DNA from: Promethearchaeota archaeon
GTDB taxonomy: Archaea; Asgardarchaeota; Lokiarchaeia; Sigyniarchaeales; SOKP01
DNA: 36,282 bases
Direction of reading: 5' to 3'
Assembly: GCA_030610785.1 (NCBI GenBank)
Contig: JAUWRB010000003.1
Coordinates: forward strand, 1-36,282
Part shown: positions 1-8,734 of the stretch, piece by piece
How the letters are laid out: every line of letters begins with the position of its first letter
Numbering within the stretch: the first letter of the stretch is position 1
Notes under the pieces: model-generated
Databases searched by the model: none
What the model was told of the DNA's origin: nothing
Seen by the model: only the letters and a program-made list of their open reading frames with translations
Made by a program: the position numbers and the translations under genes

Positions 1-1662
1 AAAATCAAATACACTAATCTCATAAGAAGCAGAAAAATCACTAAATTTAGCTCTACCTTTAATAATAATATCTTTTCCTATGAGTTCAGTAGATTTTTCT
101 TCTAAGAATTTTTCAAAATCAGGTGTTTCTTTTAATTGTGAAATGATATCCGTTTTTTCTCCAATAAATTTTTCTGCAATATCTCCAAAAAAAGTTGTTC
201 TGATTGTTCCACTTTCATCATCGATTATAAGATTGAAAATCATTCGATTTTGAGAGTCAACTTTCTCATTACAAGTACAATTATCAACTTTTTTGGAACA
301 AATAGGGCAGGCCGCATATATTATAATATTTTTTATTCCTGTAGCAACAAATCCTTTAATTTCTACAACGCTGGACGAATTAATAGAACTTATTTTAGAA
401 TAAGTTCCTTTAAAATTGGATTCTCTATCTTTCTTTATTGGTTTTATTTCTTTAATGTCTTTTATTTTTAAATCTATAATTTCAATAATAGAATCATTTA
501 TAAGAGAAATTTCTTTTCGACCTGAAAAGTTATTATGTTTAACTAAAACATTTTTTAATGATACCCCCATTCCCATTTCTAAAATCTCTGAAAATTCATC
601 TGCTTTATCCCCCCAAATAGTTACTCTAATACCATCTGAATCATCACTTAGAATAAATCCTAATAATGAGATATCTTCTCCTGACTTTAATGAAATGTTC
701 TTTAAATTATCAATTGAAGATATAACTCCTTGAAACGAGACTAAATCTTTTTCATTTTGAAGATCTTTAATTTTGTCAATTAAATTCTCTTCGATTTTAA
801 TCTTTTTATCTTGTTTTGTTATAGAAGTATAATTATTCGCATGTAAATCAATTATTTTAGAATCGAGATAATTTAATCTCGGATTTAGGTTAGTAATAGA
901 CACATAATCATTTATTCTAACATCTTTTATTTTTTCAGTATCTTCATTCCAAAAAGTTATTCTTATAGTTGATGCTGAAGAATCCATCAAAAATAAAGAA
1001 CTTATCCTCCCTTTTTCATCATTTTTTTTTGTAAATTCTTTAATTGGAAAATGCTGCAGTATTTTACCTTCAATAGATATAGATTTCATATTTAAATTTA
1101 TATTTCTTATTGTAACTATTTTGCTTTTTATTTTTTCATATTTTTTATAATCTACATCTTCAGGCGCTAAAATAATTTTTGAATTCCTTCCAATATGAAT
1201 TTCGATATCTCCTAACCTTCCTTTTTTAGCATATCCATTTATAATTTTTATTAATTCATTTAAATTAAAAATAGGATTTTCAAAAATTTTAATATGGTCG
1301 TCCCACAATACTATTCTTATATCACCAGTTTTGTCGTTTAATAAAAAAGATCCAACATTTCCTGAACCCCCCTCCTTCCTGTTAAAATTGTGCACCTTAT
1401 AAATTTCCTTAATTCTACCAGTTAAAGTAATATTTTTCATATTTTGAGTAATATCATTAACATTAATTTCAATCTCTTTCAATAATTCTTTACTCCCCTC
1501 TTTCACATCCACACCTAACTCTTTTGCTATAATAAATAAGGCACCTTCGTCAGATATTAACCCTTTTAATTCTTCTTTTTTTTCTTCGACTAAATTTTGA
1601 ATTTCCTTTCTTGTTAATCCTGTATCTTCAATAATTTTATTAACATAAAGATCAATTTTCAT
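1..1662 (-). CDS. Replication factor A (RPA/RPA70-like) with multiple OB folds and a C4 zinc motif; C-terminus truncated by the window edge
   Basis: Manual minus-strand translation from ATG at 1662: MKIDLYVNKIIEDTGLTRKEIQNLVEEKKEELKGLISDEGALFIIAKELGVDVKE..., repeated OB-fold blocks (GSFLLNDKTGDIRIVLWDD, SSLFLMDSSASTIRITFWNE, GFILSDDSDGIRVTIWGD) and CPICSKKVDNCTC; absent from the ORF track because it runs off the edge. Confidence 0.88.
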   Translation of the reverse strand, partial: MKIDLYVNKIIEDTGLTRKEIQNLVEEKKEELKGLISDEGALFIIAKELGVDVKEGSKELLKEIEINVNDITQNMKNITLTGRIKEIYKVHNFNRKEGGSGNVGSFLLNDKTGDIRIVLWDDHIKIFENPIFNLNELIKIINGYAKKGRLGDIEIHIGRNSKIILAPEDVDYKKYEKIKSKIVTIRNINLNMKSISIEGKILQHFPIKEFTKKNDEKGRISSLFLMDSSASTIRITFWNEDTEKIKDVRINDYVSITNLNPRLNYLDSKIIDLHANNYTSITKQDKKIKIEENLIDKIKDLQNEKDLVSFQGVISSIDNLKNISLKSGEDISLLGFILSDDSDGIRVTIWGDKADEFSEILEMGMGVSLKNVLVKHNNFSGRKEISLINDSIIEIIDLKIKDIKEIKPIKKDRESNFKGTYSKISSINSSSVVEIKGFVATGIKNIIIYAACPICSKKVDNCTCNEKVDSQNRMIFNLIIDDESGTIRTTFFGDIAEKFIGEKTDIISQLKETPDFEKFLEEKSTELIGKDIIIKGRAKFSDFSASYEISVFDF

Positions 1663-1853
1663 AATTATCACTATTAAAATATTTTTAATTAACTTTTAAG
1701 ACTTATTTTAGAAACTATTACTTAAAAATAAATTTATTTAATTATTAATTAAATTGAATGCTTTTAAAAATAAAGAGTATTCAATATTGGTAATTTTTTA
1801 AGTTAAAATCTTCATATATTATTAAAGAGATTAAAAATTTTATTCAGAAAAAG

Positions 1854-2591
1854 ATGTCTAATTTTAAAATTATTCCAGTAATCGATATATTAAATTCTGA
1901 AGCCGTTCACGCAATTAAAGGAGAAAGGAAGAAATATAAACCATTAAATTCTCCTTTAATTAATACTTCTAATCCTATAGAACTTATTCAATTTCTTAAT
2001 AAGGAATTAGATTTTGATGAGTTTTATATAGCAGATTTGGATTCAATTATTAATAGAAATCCAAATATTCAGATATTATCAGAAATTTTAAAGATACCTC
2101 TAATTAAGATAATGTTAGATCCTGGAATTGAAAATACTACTGATATTAATATGTATTCTGAATTTAAGTTAAATAAGATTATTTTAGGACTAGAAACTAT
2201 TAATGAAATCGAAGTTATTAAGAATAGTTTAAAAATTTTGGGAGCAGAGAGAGTAATAGTTAGCATTGATATGTACAAGGGAAAGATTATATCAAAAATA
2301 AAAAAATGGCAATATAAAAAACCAGCAAAAATTATTACCGAATTAGAAAATTTAGGTATAAAAGAATTAATCCTTTTGGATTTGTTTAGGGTTGGACAAA
2401 AAATAGGGGGAATTCCTCCTTTATATCTTAAAATTCGTGAAATATTTAATGGTGATATTTTAGTGGGAGGTGGTATAAAAGATTTAACAGATATAACATT
2501 ATATAAAGAAAAGAGGTTCTCTGGAATATTGATTGCTACAGCGCTTTATGATGGAACATTAAATCTTGAAAAATTAATAAATAATCATTAA
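1854..2591 (+). CDS. HisA-like TIM-barrel protein (ProFAR isomerase homolog)
   Basis: IIPVIDILNSEAVHAIKGER, FDEFYIADLDSI, ILVGGGIKDLTDI motifs of the HisA/HisF family. Confidence 0.75.
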   Translation: MSNFKIIPVIDILNSEAVHAIKGERKKYKPLNSPLINTSNPIELIQFLNKELDFDEFYIADLDSIINRNPNIQILSEILKIPLIKIMLDPGIENTTDINMYSEFKLNKIILGLETINEIEVIKNSLKILGAERVIVSIDMYKGKIISKIKKWQYKKPAKIITELENLGIKELILLDLFRVGQKIGGIPPLYLKIREIFNGDILVGGGIKDLTDITLYKEKRFSGILIATALYDGTLNLEKLINNH

Positions 2592-3115
2592 TCAATAAAA
2601 ATTACACCTGTACTTGAAACATTTAAAGATTTTTTACAAACCGGACAAGACTTTTTCATTCTAACCCAATCTATTAGATGTTCCTTATGTGCTTTTATTT
2701 CGCACAAAGGACACCCTGAAACTTCGTCAAAAATTTCGATACTTTTTCCGCATACTGCACATTTTGTTTTTGATTCTGTATATACTCTAATTAAATTTTT
2801 TTTTAAATCCAATATTACTTTTTCTGTATTCTCAGCAGTTGGATTTATTTGCTTTAATTCAGTTCTTGAATCAACACAAAAAATTGTCCCTTCAGTATCA
2901 TCTTTTTTATTTCCAATCCAAACAATATTACCTCTAAAAAAGCTAGATCCTTGTTTTTCTACTGATAAATCTAAATTTCGATCTTCCATGACATAGGTCT
3001 GAATTACTTTAGTATAATCTAAATCCATATTTGATGTTAATTTATTAATCACTTCGATTGGTTCTTTAAATACCTCGTTAGTTATCTCTAATTTTGTAAT
3101 TTCTTTTGGTGACAT
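2588..3115 (-). CDS. RING-finger-like zinc-binding protein
   Basis: C-terminal CAVCGKSIEIFDEVSGCPLCEIKAHKEHLIDWVRMKKSCPVCKKSL: CxxC-x12-CxxC-x4-H-x2-H-x10-CPxC with RING-like W and terminal CPVC. Confidence 0.65.
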   Translation of the reverse strand: MSPKEITKLEITNEVFKEPIEVINKLTSNMDLDYTKVIQTYVMEDRNLDLSVEKQGSSFFRGNIVWIGNKKDDTEGTIFCVDSRTELKQINPTAENTEKVILDLKKNLIRVYTESKTKCAVCGKSIEIFDEVSGCPLCEIKAHKEHLIDWVRMKKSCPVCKKSLNVSSTGVIFID

Positions 3116-3313
3116 GATAATAACTTTTTTTTTTAATATGTAATAATATAATATGTAATAATATTATATATTTATTTAAATAAAAAAACATTAATAACAC
3201 TCATCTTATTGTTAATTACTATCGATCTTTTATTCTTTTTAGACATATATTAACTAACTAAGAAATGTATCAATAAAAATGATTTTTAAAAATAATTAAT
3301 TAATAGTAATAAG

Positions 3314-4051
3314 ATGACTCCTAAAAAAATCGACTTATTAATAAGTCCTAAAAACATAGAAGAAGCTAAAACAATTATTAAAGTTGGTGGAGTTAAATAC
3401 ATCGACTGCAAAAACCCTAAAGAAGGATCTCTTGGCGCAAATTTCCCTTGGATTATTAGAAAAATGAAACAACTCATTCCTCTTAATAGTTCTCAATTTT
3501 TAAGCGCAACTATTGGCGATTTTCCAAATCTTCCTGGATCGGCATCTTTAGCGGCTTTAGGAGCAGCAGTTTCAGGCGCGGATATTATAAAAGTGGGACT
3601 AAAAGGCCCTAAAAATGAAGAACAAGGAATTGAGTTAATGAAAAAAGTTGTAAAGGCAGTAAAAGATTATAATAAAAAAATCTTGATTGTAGTAGCAGGA
3701 TATGCCGATCGTGAACGAATGGAAACATCACCCGATTTTTTATCAATACCTACAATAGCAGCGGAATCAGGATCCGATATTGCGATGCTTGACACATTTA
3801 TTAAGGATGGAAAAAATTTATTTGATTTTTTAAAAGTAAGTCAATTAATCGCATTTAGAGATAAAGCTAAAGAATTAAACCTTAAAGTCGCCTTAGCAGG
3901 AAATATAATGAAAAAATCGCTTCCTAAAATTAAAAAAATTTCACCTGATTTAATTGGAGTTAGAAGCGTTGTTTGTGATGGTTATGATAGAAATAATGGA
4001 ATGATTAAGGCCGATCTTATTGAAGAATTAAAAGCAGAATTATATAAGTAA
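3314..4051 (+). CDS. mfnB: (5-formylfuran-3-yl)methyl phosphate synthase (4-HFC-P synthase, MfnB, DUF556)
   Basis: LLISPKNIEEAKTIIKVGGVKYIDCKNPKEGSLGANFPWIIRKM; GADIIKVGLKG; ALAGNIMKKSLPKIKKISPDLIGVRSVVC; family recognised. Confidence 0.88.
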   Translation: MTPKKIDLLISPKNIEEAKTIIKVGGVKYIDCKNPKEGSLGANFPWIIRKMKQLIPLNSSQFLSATIGDFPNLPGSASLAALGAAVSGADIIKVGLKGPKNEEQGIELMKKVVKAVKDYNKKILIVVAGYADRERMETSPDFLSIPTIAAESGSDIAMLDTFIKDGKNLFDFLKVSQLIAFRDKAKELNLKVALAGNIMKKSLPKIKKISPDLIGVRSVVCDGYDRNNGMIKADLIEELKAELYK

Positions 4052-4059
4052 GTAGAGAG

Positions 4060-4584
4060 ATGACGAACGCTCAAGAGAATAATCCAAATATCAAAATAAA
4101 AATTGTTAAAGATGAAAATTTATTTGATTTAAATTTATGTGCTAAAGATTTTATAGATCTAATAGATAATTTTGAAAAAAAATTTTATAATAAGAAATTT
4201 TTCGTTTTAACCGCTTACTATAACAAGGTTTTGGCCGGAATTTTGGTCGCTGAAGATAAAAGTCAAAAGGTCGATTCATTAGAAAAAATTCTTCCTACAA
4301 TGTGTTTACAACTATTATTCGTGAATTCTAATTTTAGAAGTAGGACTCTTGGAAAAAAATTATTAAAAGCGTTCTTAAATATTCAAAAAGAAAAGGGGGT
4401 AGCCATTATTTACATAAAATTACCACAAAAATACAAAAAAGGCATTATTTTTTTCCAAAAAAATAATTTTCATCAAGTAGGGATGGTTAGAAATAAAATT
4501 ATTTTAGAACGATATTTGTGGAACGATTATGGCATAAGAGATTGCCAATTAATAGGAAATAATTTTAATAACATGTTTGGTTAG
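4060..4584 (+). CDS. GNAT-family N-acetyltransferase
   Basis: LCLQLLFVNSNFRSRTLGKKLLKAFLNIQKEKGVAIIYIKL...FFQKNNFHQVG acetyl-CoA-binding pattern. Confidence 0.65.
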   Translation: MTNAQENNPNIKIKIVKDENLFDLNLCAKDFIDLIDNFEKKFYNKKFFVLTAYYNKVLAGILVAEDKSQKVDSLEKILPTMCLQLLFVNSNFRSRTLGKKLLKAFLNIQKEKGVAIIYIKLPQKYKKGIIFFQKNNFHQVGMVRNKIILERYLWNDYGIRDCQLIGNNFNNMFG

Positions 4585-4611
4585 ACTGATACTTAAAATT
4601 GATAAACGATT

Positions 4612-4815
4612 ATCTTTTGGATTTTTTCGAACTCTTTTCTGATAATGGAGCTTACCGTCCTCTAAGTTAAAGGTTGTGTCAAAAAATTATCTTAGCCCGA
4701 GGAAATGTCGTCCTACTTCGATATACTGTCTCTTATCCCATATGTTAATGCTCGCAAAACATTTTAACCCGAAATCTAGTAGATGTTTAATATAGCGGGC
4801 GCCATTCCAAAAGAT
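4612..4815. ncRNA. Unassigned structured intergenic element, candidate ncRNA; strand unknown
   Basis: Perfect 10-bp inverted repeat ATCTTTTGGA (4612-4621) / TCCAAAAGAT (4806-4815) encloses a locally GC-richer non-coding stretch with internal complementarities (GATAAT/ATTATC, CTAAG/CTTAG, ATCTAGTAGAT). Confidence 0.35.
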
Positions 4816-4854
4816 TTTGAATAATAAAAATTTTATTTTACAAACAACTTAACA

Positions 4855-4896
4855 TGTAATCCAGTATTCAAAAGTTGTAATCCAGTATTCAAAAGT
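4855..4896 (+). repeat. Tandem direct repeat, 2 x 21 bp (TGTAATCCAGTATTCAAAAGT)
   Basis: Exact duplication read directly, 4855-4875 and 4876-4896. Confidence 0.9.
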
Positions 4897-5100
4897 TATT
4901 ATCGTTAATTTTCTTGTTTTTTCTTTAAAGCATAAAGAAGGATCTTAAATTAATATCTATTATTTGAAATTAATAATTAACGTAATATCACAATATGAAA
5001 AATGATTATTTATAATCACTATATATCAAATCTATTCACGTAATATATTATAATAATAATTAATAAAAGGAAATTAATTTAACAAATATCATTTTTAAAA

Positions 5101-5925
5101 ATGGTACATAAAATGAATAATGGTATACAAATAATTAAATACATGGATTATAATAAAAGCGATTTTAGAAATCCTATTGCTTTTATTGGCTGTCCTGGAA
5201 TTGCCGATGTCGGAAAATTTGCGTTAGATTCATTAATAGGTCAACTTAATGCTAAAAATTTTATGGATATTATTTTTGACGATTATCCTGCAGGAGCTAT
5301 AGTTGATAATAGTATATTATCTGCTCCTAAAGCTGAAATTTTATTTTGGAAAGATCCTAGTAAATTACGGGATATCTTATTAATAACGGCTGATTCTCAA
5401 AGTTTAACTCCGAAAGGGATTTATAAAATATCTAATTTTCTTACTGAAATATTGTATCAATGTGGGGTAAAATTGATTATTGCTGTAGGGGCTTATCCTG
5501 TAAGTAATCGAAAAATCAATAATAGACTTCCAAAAATATATATCAGCTCTACAAATGGGGAACTATTAGATAATTTTTTAATAAAAAATAGATGCGAAAA
5601 AATTCAAAAAGGTGTAATTATTGGCGCTAATGGTTTGATTCCTACTTTAGCTAAAGCTCGATTTGATATTGAGGGCTTAGTCTTTCTTGCTGAAACTGAT
5701 AATATGGCAATTGTAAATGATGATATCACGGATTTAAGGGCATCTATCACGCTTTTAGAAATGCTTAAAAAATCGTTTACATTACCTATAAAAAAAAAAT
5801 ATTCCCTAGAAAATATTGATAATATCACTAAGAATCTCCAAATTAAAAGAGACCAATTAGAAAAAGATCTTGACGCCTTTAAACTGGTTGAGACTGATGA
5901 TAAGCGTAAATCATTATATATTTAA
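5101..5925 (+). CDS. PAC2-family protein (proteasome assembly chaperone family)
   Basis: AFIGCPGIADVGKFALDSLIGQL...DDYPAGAIVDN...GVKLIIAVGAYPV...GANGLIPTLAKARFDIEGLVFLAET typical of archaeal PAC2. Confidence 0.88.
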   Translation: MVHKMNNGIQIIKYMDYNKSDFRNPIAFIGCPGIADVGKFALDSLIGQLNAKNFMDIIFDDYPAGAIVDNSILSAPKAEILFWKDPSKLRDILLITADSQSLTPKGIYKISNFLTEILYQCGVKLIIAVGAYPVSNRKINNRLPKIYISSTNGELLDNFLIKNRCEKIQKGVIIGANGLIPTLAKARFDIEGLVFLAETDNMAIVNDDITDLRASITLLEMLKKSFTLPIKKKYSLENIDNITKNLQIKRDQLEKDLDAFKLVETDDKRKSLYI

Positions 5926-5997
5926 AATTTAAAAATTTTTAATTCTATTCTTTTTTTGAGCAAAAAATATTTTAATTATGTTTAATTTTAAAATAAT

Positions 5998-6147
5998 ATG
6001 AATTATATCTGCGCTAGGAATAACTGTGGGAAAGAAGTAAGCAAAAAAGAATTGAATGCCCTACCAGGAATAAAGTGTAGTCATTGTGGGTTTCGTATTC
6101 TTTATAAGAAGCGCCCAGATATTATTAAACGCATCAAAGTGCTGTAA
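5998..6147 (+). CDS. rpoP: DNA-directed RNA polymerase subunit P (Rpb12 homolog)
   Basis: 49-aa ORF below track cutoff: MNYICARNNCGKEVSKKELNALPGIKCSHCGFRILYKKRPDIIKRIKVL; CxxxxC...CxxCGxRILYKxRP signature. Confidence 0.92.
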   Translation: MNYICARNNCGKEVSKKELNALPGIKCSHCGFRILYKKRPDIIKRIKVL

Positions 6148-6232
6148 AAAAACTTTTTTTAAATCCTTACAATATCTTGTTTTTCAAGTTAAATAAATAA
6201 AATTTCATGTAATAGTTAAATTGAATTACCTA

Positions 6233-7162
6233 TTAAAGATTTATTTCAAATCTTAATGAATTCATAATTTCTTTATATCGATTACGTATAGTAGCTTCAG
6301 TAACACCTGCCGCAATGGAAATTTCTTTCTGGGTTCTACGTTCACCTTCCTGTATGGCAGCAACATATAATGCCGCACCAGCAAGCCCCGTAGGTGCTTT
6401 TCCTACTGTTATTCGATATTTTTTCGCTAAATTTAAAATTAAAGCTGCCCGATTTTGAGTCCTTCCAGAAAGCTTTAACTCCGCACAAAATCTCGGAACG
6501 AAATTTATCGGAGAAGAGACTTCTATGTTTATTTTAAGTTCTCTTAGAATCAAACGATAACATCGAGCAATTTTTTTTTTATCCACGGAAGCAAATTCAA
6601 TAAAATCATCTATAGTTTTTGGAATATTGTTAATTCTACAAGATAAATATACGGAAGCGATCAACATTGCTTCAATGGATCTCCCCCTAATAAGATTTTT
6701 ATGTGCCATTTTTCTATATATATAAGCTGCGGATTCTTTTAGTTCTTTAGATAAATTTAATTGAGAAGAAAATCTATCTAATTCGTTCATTGCGTATGCT
6801 AAATTTCGATCTATTGATCTATTTGTTCTGGTTCTAACATTCCATTTCTTTAAACGATATACTTCCGCTTTCATTTTTGGACTAATTTGTTTTCCATAAG
6901 CGTCTTTATTTCTCCATCCTATCATCGTGCTTAATCCTTTATCGTGCAATGTAAGAGTTGTAGGAGCCCCTACTCTAACTTTTTTTCTTGCTTCTTCTGA
7001 TGAAAAGGCACGCCATTCAGGTCCAGAATCTATAACTCTTTGCTTTAAAACCAATCCACATTCATTGCAAATAATTTCTCCACGAGATTCATCTAAAATT
7101 AAATTTTCATTGTTACATTCTGGACATAAATTCAAGTTTTTCTGATTATTTGAATGATTCAA
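6233..7162 (-). CDS. tfb: Transcription initiation factor B (TFB/TFIIB)
   Basis: Zn ribbon CPECNNENLILDESRGEIICNECGLVL, GPEWRAF B-finger, two cyclin repeats. Confidence 0.97.
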   Translation of the reverse strand: MNHSNNQKNLNLCPECNNENLILDESRGEIICNECGLVLKQRVIDSGPEWRAFSSEEARKKVRVGAPTTLTLHDKGLSTMIGWRNKDAYGKQISPKMKAEVYRLKKWNVRTRTNRSIDRNLAYAMNELDRFSSQLNLSKELKESAAYIYRKMAHKNLIRGRSIEAMLIASVYLSCRINNIPKTIDDFIEFASVDKKKIARCYRLILRELKINIEVSSPINFVPRFCAELKLSGRTQNRAALILNLAKKYRITVGKAPTGLAGAALYVAAIQEGERRTQKEISIAAGVTEATIRNRYKEIMNSLRFEINL

Positions 7163-7327
7163 ATATGTTTAACACTTTAAAAATTCAATTCTTTAATTTC
7201 TATAATTTAATTCGTAAATTTAAATATTTGCGTTTTATAGATTTATCAGTTAATAAAAAAAATATTTTTCTTTTTTGGATTTGCGAAAAAATCTAAAAAT
7301 TTTAATAAACTTTTTCTTTCAATTAAT

Positions 7328-7771
7328 ATGATGCGACATTTTTATAAAGCTCACGGAAAACATTGTTATCTCCGTTCTTTTCAAACAAAATGCCCAAGAT
7401 GTGGAACAGCTGTTTTATATTGGGAATGTACTCACGGGTGTAAAATTTTTTTTGAATATCCCCCTTATGGAAAGCTAATAAAACATATTTGTCGGCAATA
7501 TATAGAAAAAAATAGAAAAAATAAGTATCCAATTCTAATAAAAAAACCGAGAAGCTTATTGGAAGAGGCTTCACCAAGTTGTCCTGTGTGCGGAAAATTG
7601 TTTAAAAATGAAACGAATTTAAAAGAGCATTTAAAGGCTTCAAGGCAGAACGATTACAGACACATTTTGTTTAATGATAAAAAAATTAAAATTGAAACTC
7701 AATATAAACCAAAATTTGGAGGAATTAATATAAAGAAAAGAAAAAATAACAATGAATCGATAAATTTTTAA
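7328..7771 (+). CDS. Small zinc-finger protein (C4-type plus C2H2-like)
   Basis: KCPRCGTAVLYWECTHGC and CPVCGKLFKNETNLKEHLKASRQNDYRH. Confidence 0.6.
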   Translation: MMRHFYKAHGKHCYLRSFQTKCPRCGTAVLYWECTHGCKIFFEYPPYGKLIKHICRQYIEKNRKNKYPILIKKPRSLLEEASPSCPVCGKLFKNETNLKEHLKASRQNDYRHILFNDKKIKIETQYKPKFGGINIKKRKNNNESINF

Positions 7772-7864
7772 TAATTTAGTATATAATTATTTTATAATAA
7801 ATTTTAATATCATTTAATTATACTATTAAAAATAGAGAATTTACAAAGTAGGGGAAATAATAGA

Positions 7865-8491
7865 ATGCCAATAGATCCCGAAACAGCAGTTAATAATTTA
7901 ATACAAAAAGAACCCAGTATTATAGCAGTTGCTGTACTAAAAGGCAAAAATCTCGTCTATACAACCGATAATTGGGATATCAGTGGTGATCTCGGGAGAG
8001 TAATATCTAGCTGGAATTCAATGAATGCCCAATTTGTCATGATCTCGGGAGTGAAATATTCTATGTTGCAATGTACTTTTGAAAGATTAACCGCTACTTC
8101 GATCCGCGGAGAGGGACATATTGTTGGAGCAAAAGACGATGAACATACAATCCTTGGGTATATTGAACCTGATGGGGATATGAGATCTGCTTATCCCGAG
8201 GCAGCGAGAGCTTTAGCAACATTGAGTTCCAAATCGGCTTATATTGCGGAAAATGCACAACTAGGGACTCAAACAGCTCAAATAGGTGGAGATAGTTCGG
8301 CAATTGGAGCAGGTGCTGGTGTAAGCGTAGACCCTCAACTAAAAAGTGAAATTCAAGCATTTTTAAATTGGATTAAAGATGGTGAGGGTTTATCAGGTTA
8401 TATTAAATATTATCTTCAACAAAATAATACACAAATAATTTCAGAACTCTCAAAAATTTATGCTGAGCTAAGACAAATCTTCAATGTCTAA
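7865..8491 (+). CDS. Roadblock/LC7- or longin-like small regulatory protein (tentative)
   Basis: N-terminal PSIIAVAVLKGKNLVYTTDNW...FVMISGVKYSMLQCTFERLTATS..GEGHIVGAKDDEHTILGYIEPDGD resembles Roadblock-type folds; remainder unclassified. Confidence 0.4.
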   Translation: MPIDPETAVNNLIQKEPSIIAVAVLKGKNLVYTTDNWDISGDLGRVISSWNSMNAQFVMISGVKYSMLQCTFERLTATSIRGEGHIVGAKDDEHTILGYIEPDGDMRSAYPEAARALATLSSKSAYIAENAQLGTQTAQIGGDSSAIGAGAGVSVDPQLKSEIQAFLNWIKDGEGLSGYIKYYLQQNNTQIISELSKIYAELRQIFNV

Positions 8492-8734
8492 AATTATTAA
8501 TATTTAGAAAGACGATTGATATCAAAAAAACATTGAAAGTTTGGTTACTTCTATATTTTTATTATAAATTGAAAGTTAAAAATTTTTTATAAAAAAAATC
8601 TAAAACAATTTATTACGAATTTAGAATTTCTTTTAAGATATTAAATATCTGGTTTAATTAAATTCCACTTAATAATAAATTCTTTATATGTCTTTTACAA
8701 TAAATTTATAATTTCTTTAAAATTATTGAAAAAC

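Noticed and set aside
250-733. Plus-strand ORFs 250-471 and 416-733
   Set aside because: Antisense to the well-supported RPA coding frame; no protein-family signal.
3135-3164. 15-bp AT-only tandem repeat (AATATGTAATAATAT x2)
   Set aside because: Simple AT-rich intergenic sequence; likely slippage, no evidence of function.
4612-4815. Considered RNase P RNA (GAGGAAATGTCGTCC resembles CR-I GAGGAAAGTCC), SRP RNA, 5S rRNA or multi-intron tRNA
   Set aside because: No matching CR-V partner, no SRP S-domain, no 5S loop consensus and no T-arm compatible with the closing stem; left as an unassigned element.
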